Part shown: positions 8,401 through 11,293 of the stretch, one piece after another
Numbering within the stretch: position 1 is the first letter of the stretch
How the letters are laid out: every line of letters begins with the position of its first letter
Source of the DNA: Bacteroidota bacterium
GTDB lineage: Bacteria; Bacteroidota; Bacteroidia; Bacteroidales; UBA12481
Length of the DNA stretch: 11,293 nt
Assembly (NCBI GenBank): GCA_030592205.1
Contig: JAUVKA010000079.1
Span: forward strand, 1 to 11,293
Reading direction: 5' to 3'
Translations under genes and position numbers: made by a program
The notes under the pieces: model-generated
The model's input: the letters and a program-made list of their open reading frames with translations, nothing else
What the model was told of the DNA's origin: nothing
Databases searched by the model: none

Positions 8401-10194
8401 CTTCAGTTTAAGAAGAATAGTTTCATCACTTACGTCATAGTCAAATCCCGGCATAACTCCTGCCGGGTCTGAATGTTTAAACGGAAATACATTGGGTACA
8501 TGGTCGCCGTAATAATACAATACATCAGCTACAAATTTTCCGTTTTGCACTACAAGTTGAGTTCGGTGCATATAGTCGATAAATGGACCGGATTGATCCC
8601 ACCAGGTAACTTGTGGATTAACATGTGTTCCGGCAAAGTATTCTTGTCCGGGCAGGCCCATTTCAGGGGGAGAGCAGGTAAAAGTGTGAAAATACAATCG
8701 GTTCAGTCCGGCACAAATCTCATGGTCGAATGCTGATTTTTGGTCATGCCATAATTCATCGTTCCATTGTGGCCCAATTGTAGTAAAGGATTCTGCTCCT
8801 ACAATCTTTTTTCCATAGATATGTGCTGCAGAAGATGCTTGTTTTAAGTAAAAACGATTCTCTGGTCGTGGACGGTGTGGAGAGGGTGACCAAAACTCAC
8901 TCATTACAATATCGCTAAATCCATAATTCTTTATACCATCCATTGGACCGGCATGAGGACCAGCTGATTCAGGCTGCACTCCCATATTGTATTTATGTGC
9001 ATATTCTTGAAAACGTGCATAATGATTATAGGCAACTAAATCGCCAATGGTCTTTCTAAAATCTGCTAGAAAAGCATTAGAGCTATGTAGATCTTCAATA
9101 ATATAGCCTGCAACAATGGGTAAATAGTTTAAAATATCATAGCCTCGATAGTGTTTGAATTCTTCAGAAAAATTGTCTGTCCAATTCATGCCACCACATT
9201 CCCAACTATCTGTTTCCATGAACTTAAGCGTCTCGCCTACATGGTCTCCGGCTGCTTTGAAGATAGGTTCCACGACATCATCCCAATAAAAATCAAATGC
9301 CTCTTTACTCATATAATCGAGCACATTTCCGGTCCATCCCTCACTCGAGGTTGATACATGGGAACCTGTACATGTATAGCCGATTCGCATCACCGTCCAT
9401 TCACCTTCCGGAGCATTCCAGTTTAAATTGCCATCCTGGTCAAGTTTGGATGTCAAGTTGATAATCTCTTCCTTTTTTACAGTGTAAGCGATTTTATCCT
9501 GTGATTTTTTACCATTACGGGGTAAGTTTGTCAGCAGAAAGCGACAATCAGGAGCTGATCCACCCAGTTCACGATAAGCAAGTTTTAAATCCAAATCAGA
9601 AATTCCTTCAGTCAACTTGTTTTTGTCCCCAGCAGGAAATGCTAATACGGCAATATCTTTATAAAAATCTTTTCTGTTTGAGGGCAGTTCTAGCTTCTTC
9701 CTTACTTCCTGATTCCCTGAAATTACTATTTCCGAAAATGTAATTTGTTTGGCTGTATATTCTGGTGTTACCCGTGGTCCGCCCAGGTTCCAACCGCTTT
9801 GGATATTGAATCCTATACTTAATCCCAGGCGCTCTGCTTCATCCAAAGCAAAAACAAATAATTCATTCCACTCATCTGATCCAAACAAGGGACCTGCCGG
9901 AATATCCTTATTGCCTCGTTGATTATGACCACCGGCATCAAAAATCATTGCTCCCTGGAAATTTCTGGATTTCATAGCTTCCAGATCTTTTGTGATGGCA
10001 GCTTTGTTTACGTTTCCATTAATCCACCACCACCAGCAGTTAACTCCGTAATTTGCGTCAGGGTTTTTGAAATTTTCTCTCAGGTAGGTGTAGCCCTCAT
10101 TTGAGCTATCTGATTTATTACTATCACTACTGCAACTTAAGAGTGAAATGCAGATTAACAGTAGGATTAGATGGTAGAACAAAGGTTTTTTCAT
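5446..10194 (-). CDS. Two-enzyme lipoprotein: GH106-like alpha-L-rhamnosidase fused to heparinase II/III-type lyase
   Basis: This 1582-residue protein has two enzyme modules in one open frame. Residues 1-21 are a lipoprotein signal ending SLLSC (Cys21), followed by a Ser/Asp-rich stretch that may favour surface display. Residues of about 45-980 look like a GH106 alpha-L-rhamnosidase: CWWWWINGNVNKAAI at 53-67, FDAGG at 85-89, the acidic segments QPESAGPH (Glu409) and GAESFT (Glu468) that could hold catalytic residues, and a C-terminal beta-sandwich with GIVWTKPFRIEI near 899-910. After a short linker (about 985-1003), residues 1004-1582 look like a heparinase II/III-type polysaccharide lyase: an alpha-helical toroid with SDWNPSHYLDVAEMA (1097-1111), NNWNQVCHGGM (1161-1171) and PEGAGYWTYG (1211-1220), then the beta-sandwich with HGNMDAGSF (His1368) and NNYGHSTL (His1424). 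Asn1164, Tyr1216 and His1368 are candidate catalytic residues. It is the first gene of the leftward operon. The fold-level call is strong; linkage and substrate are unknown. Confidence 0.9.
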   Translation of the reverse strand: MKKPLFYHLILLLICISLLSCSSDSNKSDSSNEGYTYLRENFKNPDANYGVNCWWWWINGNVNKAAITKDLEAMKSRNFQGAMIFDAGGHNQRGNKDIPAGPLFGSDEWNELFVFALDEAERLGLSIGFNIQSGWNLGGPRVTPEYTAKQITFSEIVISGNQEVRKKLELPSNRKDFYKDIAVLAFPAGDKNKLTEGISDLDLKLAYRELGGSAPDCRFLLTNLPRNGKKSQDKIAYTVKKEEIINLTSKLDQDGNLNWNAPEGEWTVMRIGYTCTGSHVSTSSEGWTGNVLDYMSKEAFDFYWDDVVEPIFKAAGDHVGETLKFMETDSWECGGMNWTDNFSEEFKHYRGYDILNYLPIVAGYIIEDLHSSNAFLADFRKTIGDLVAYNHYARFQEYAHKYNMGVQPESAGPHAGPMDGIKNYGFSDIVMSEFWSPSPHRPRPENRFYLKQASSAAHIYGKKIVGAESFTTIGPQWNDELWHDQKSAFDHEICAGLNRLYFHTFTCSPPEMGLPGQEYFAGTHVNPQVTWWDQSGPFIDYMHRTQLVVQNGKFVADVLYYYGDHVPNVFPFKHSDPAGVMPGFDYDVSDETILLKLKMKNGKLVVPGGIEYRVLVLPNHNVLSMTVLEKVEKLLQQGAHIIGNKPEQLVSLVGGKDEQKQFHILVDKIWGKDASEKGEKEYGKGYIAWGLTAREYLLSKDIPTDFNIIESESTTDYDYIHYTIGPSDIYFVTNQSTDRKKINCQFRVSGLQPELWDALTGDIRDAKAFSQNDGLTTVPLTLEPYGAVIVVFNKQIDKNKQGSFRANYPDYKTVKGIKGEWEVNFDPKWGGPTPITVPELIDWTKHPDEGIKYYSGTAVYTKEFNLDFEPQNDKHYFLQLESVKDVGIAEVKINGMDKGIVWTKPFRIEISNELQKGGNSLEITVVNSWYNRVAGDEILGLENPYTSTNIIIAHDFRGRPLEKVPLEPSGLLGPVTIKVAEEDMPILQNPMSESYLKENITKSKPRMVFNQQIVEDLKVKIKTDPVIKNMYEAVRINAYKTLDEPLLERIMTGRRLLGVSRNMLHRINLLGVVYMIDNDPVILDRIDKEVKAVCNFSDWNPSHYLDVAEMAMAVAFALDWTADQLPATSIKLAKNALIEKGIYPGWPEYGGQNYWWINTHNNWNQVCHGGMIAASIAIADDDPKLAAQTIKRALDKIPLALSEYIPDGVYPEGAGYWTYGTSFSVVSAEMFETSFGTDFGLKNYPGFMESALYKVMCSSPSGLYYNFADCGDKKGESGDNILAWFAAKSGNANYYEKDLFLGSPETMTLNRFSGAALAWMSQYKEHSTVDIPTEWFGRGTNPIAIFKDETQGRSYYFGAKGGGGILNHGNMDAGSFVFELENIRWVIDPGVQPYHELEKTGFDLWGSCQNCDRWKLLTKNNYGHSTLTVNGELHVVDGLATMIDYKEGEKPEVTFDLSPVFKGNLNSAIRRFIKNGDASLLIEDNIEINEETEYVSWQLITTADVEIVNSGAILKKDGKELKLNNLSHPEIGLRVIVLDPPPYKLDKHIKNLKRIELRIPVSINNSNGNSLNIRVSLEGKKT

Positions 10195-10221
10195 TTTTAT
10201 GATTTATAGGACCAGAGACAA

Positions 10222-10288
10222 GTTACAAAAAAGGTTACGTAGGGTTACAAAAAAATGGTTAAGAATTACAAATCGGTTACTCGGTTAC
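10222..10288. repeat. Scattered GTTAC repeats in the divergent spacer
   Basis: Five exact copies of GTTAC start at 10222, 10234, 10244, 10276 and 10284, and a near copy (AATTAC) ends at 10269. Two copies are extended to GTTACAAAAAA (10222-10232 and 10244-10254), exactly 22 bp apart, about two helical turns. The last two form a tandem TCGGTTAC octamer (10273-10288). The block lies directly upstream of the leftward rhamnosidase-lyase gene, where its promoter should be. It could be a set of regulator half-sites or only decayed tandem repeat. Confidence 0.5.
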
Positions 10289-10300
10289 TCGTAAAATTAT

Positions 10301-10388
10301 ACTAATATACTAATATTCCAATCCACTAAACCACTAAACCACTGATCTACTGATCCACCAATCCACCAATCTACGAGTATTCCAATAA
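10301..10388. repeat. Degenerate tandem octamer array, about 11 units
   Basis: In steps of 8 bp from 10301 the sequence reads ACTAATAT twice, TCCAATCC, ACTAAACC twice, ACTGATCT, ACTGATCC, ACCAATCC, ACCAATCT, ACGAGTAT and TCCAATAA. The loose consensus is ACTRATCC. Neighbouring units tend to be identical or one base apart, as expected if pairs were duplicated and then diverged. The array lies between the divergent rhamnosidase-lyase and DUF1080 genes and ends about 40 bp before the DUF1080 start. No protein frame or hairpin is evident in it. Confidence 0.8.
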
Positions 10389-10393
10389 TTCGA

Positions 10394-10401
10394 TATCTTT
10401 A
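10394..10401 (+). promoter_or_regulatory. Candidate -7 box for the DUF1080 gene
   Basis: TATCTTTA differs by one base from the Bacteroidota -7 consensus TAnnTTTG and lies 26 bp before the DUF1080 start codon. It is part of the 10-mer GATATCTTTA, which also occurs on the minus strand upstream of the 1245-2696 sulfatase. No TTTG-type -33 box is visible at the usual distance, so this is a weak call. Confidence 0.22.
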
Positions 10402-10427
10402 CCAGTCAATGAACAAAATCCAAAATC

Positions 10428-11117
10428 ATGAGAATCTTAATTACGGCAATATTATTTCTGAGCTTTAGCTTTCATTTAACGGCACAAGAAAACTCTTCCA
10501 ATAGCTTTAGTCTGTTTAATGGGAAAGACCTGAGTGGATGGCATGCTGATGTGCCTGAGCTGGATGATAAGCCTGAGGGTAAGAGTCCTTTTATTGTCCG
10601 CGATGGGATGCTGGTAAGTCTTGGCAGTCCGGGCGGACATTTAATTACAGACTTGGTTTATCAGAATTATCAATTGGATCTTGAATATCGATTTGCAGGA
10701 AAGCCGGGAAATTGTGGTGTGCTGGTTCATGCCTCCACTCCGCGTGCACTTTATGAAATGTTTCCTAAATCGCTGGAGGTTCAGATGCAGCATGAACATG
10801 CTGGAGACTTCTGGTGTATTGTTGAGGACATAAAAGTTCCTGATATGGTCAAAAGAAGAGGCCCCAGGAAAAAATGGGGTATCGTGGAAGGTAAGAACAG
10901 AAGGGTCGAAAACCTGACAGATGGTTCGGAAAAACCCTTAGGTGAGTGGAATATCATGCGTATTGAATGTGTAGGTAGGGAAATAAAAGTTTGGCTTAAT
11001 GATGATCTTGTGAATCATGGCACCGACTGTACCGCTGAAAAAGGTCAGATAGCTATCCAGGCAGAAGGCTCCGAAGTCGAATTCAGAAAGATCCTGCTCA
11101 CTCCGATGAGGCTTTAG
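10428..11117 (+). CDS. Secreted DUF1080 (3-keto-disaccharide hydrolase-type) protein
   Basis: This is a complete 229-residue protein. Residues 1-20 (MRILITAILFLSFSFHLTAQ) are a Sec signal peptide with an Ala-Gln end and no lipobox, so a periplasmic or secreted location is expected. Residues of about 27-227 form one DUF1080 domain, a concanavalin-like beta-sandwich (PF06439): the hallmark start FSLFNGKDLSGW (27-38), IVRDGMLVS (56-64), YQLDLEYRFAGKPGNCGVLVH (near 81-101), SLEVQMQHEHAGDFW (115-129), GEWNIMRIECVGREIKVWLN (172-191), and the C-terminal strand EVEFRKILLTP (216-226). Some members hydrolyse 3-keto-glycosides; others in glycan loci have no known activity. It is transcribed away from the rhamnosidase-lyase gene, so the 233 bp spacer must hold both promoters. 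The leader before the ATG is AT-rich without a Shine-Dalgarno sequence, as is usual in Bacteroidota. The length is normal for a single-domain member, and nothing looks broken. Confidence 0.93.
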   Translation: MRILITAILFLSFSFHLTAQENSSNSFSLFNGKDLSGWHADVPELDDKPEGKSPFIVRDGMLVSLGSPGGHLITDLVYQNYQLDLEYRFAGKPGNCGVLVHASTPRALYEMFPKSLEVQMQHEHAGDFWCIVEDIKVPDMVKRRGPRKKWGIVEGKNRRVENLTDGSEKPLGEWNIMRIECVGREIKVWLNDDLVNHGTDCTAEKGQIAIQAEGSEVEFRKILLTPMRL

Positions 11118-11198
11118 GCGTAAGGCTTGAGTAATAGTAAAAGTTTAAAGTTAAAGTGTAAGTGACAGGTAATGAGTAACTTAAAACTCATAATTAAT

Positions 11199-11233
11199 CA
11201 TTTACCATTAACCATTTATCATTAACCATTAAC
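11199..11233. repeat. Tandem heptamer array, five units
   Basis: Five 7 bp units read CATTTAC, CATTAAC, CATTTAT, CATTAAC, CATTAAC, followed by a decayed AATTACT that runs into the stop codon of the next gene. The consensus is CATTWAY. The array sits between the convergent ends of the DUF1080 gene and a leftward gene. It contains no G, shows no inverted repeat, and therefore does not look like an intrinsic terminator. Confidence 0.8.
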
Positions 11234-11235
11234 AA

Positions 11236-11292
11236 TTACTCCCAGCTCTTCTCAATTACCTTCTTAATCAGATCATGCCCCTCATCTGTATC
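11236..11292 (-). CDS. C-terminal end of an unidentified leftward gene
   Basis: On the minus strand the frame entering from the right edge encodes DTDEGHDLIKKVIEKSWE and stops at TAA (11238-11236). The charged, helix-like composition and the sharp switch from repeat DNA to codon-like sequence at the stop suggest a genuine protein end, convergent with the DUF1080 gene. Eighteen residues are too few to name a family, and an open frame this short can arise by chance. Confidence 0.5.
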   Translation of the reverse strand, partial: DTDEGHDLIKKVIEKSWE

Positions 11293-11293
11293 A

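Noticed and set aside
10301..10388. CRISPR array
   Set aside because: The units are 8 bp, contiguous and degenerate, without spacers or conserved long repeats.
11118..11198. Intrinsic terminator after the DUF1080 gene
   Set aside because: I found no GC-rich hairpin followed by a T run; the stretch is low-complexity A/G/T sequence.

Overview
The window is AT-rich and looks like a polysaccharide-degradation island from a member of the Bacteroidota, most likely marine or otherwise exposed to sulfated glycans. The reasons are a run of S1 sulfatases, several Bacteroidota-style lipoprotein signals, AT-rich leaders without clear Shine-Dalgarno sequences, and intergenic spacers built from degenerate 7-8 bp tandem repeats. 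A finer taxonomic call is not supported. No SusC/SusD pair, regulator, RNA gene, insertion sequence or CRISPR array is visible.

Almost everything from the left edge to 10194 is on the minus strand and reads leftward as one gene series. In transcription order it holds: a very large two-enzyme lipoprotein (10194 to 5446; GH106-type alpha-L-rhamnosidase fused to a heparinase II/III-type polysaccharide lyase); an intact S1 sulfatase lipoprotein with a CTPYR active site (5449 to 3986); a broken S1 sulfatase (3989 to 2915); a second intact S1 sulfatase lipoprotein with CSPSR (2696 to 1245); and a DUF6259-like putative glycosidase (1120 to beyond the left edge). The first three genes are joined by ATGA start/stop overlaps, so they are probably one translationally coupled operon. 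The two leftmost genes follow spacers of about 120-220 bp.

A 233 bp spacer (10195-10427) separates this series from a rightward gene for a secreted DUF1080 (3-keto-disaccharide hydrolase-type) protein at 10428-11117. The spacer holds GTTAC repeats followed by about eleven tandem degenerate octamers. Right of the DUF1080 gene there is a heptamer array and then the last 18 codons of another leftward gene.

Taken together, sulfatases would strip sulfate esters, the lyase would cleave next to uronic acid, and the fused rhamnosidase would remove alpha-L-rhamnose. This fits a sulfated, rhamnose- and uronate-containing glycan; ulvan-like polymers are one candidate, but the substrate is inference. 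The most notable items are the rhamnosidase-lyase fusion and the sulfatase pseudogene, whose native start is preserved by an ATGA overlap while two conserved blocks (about 60 and about 50 codons) are missing.
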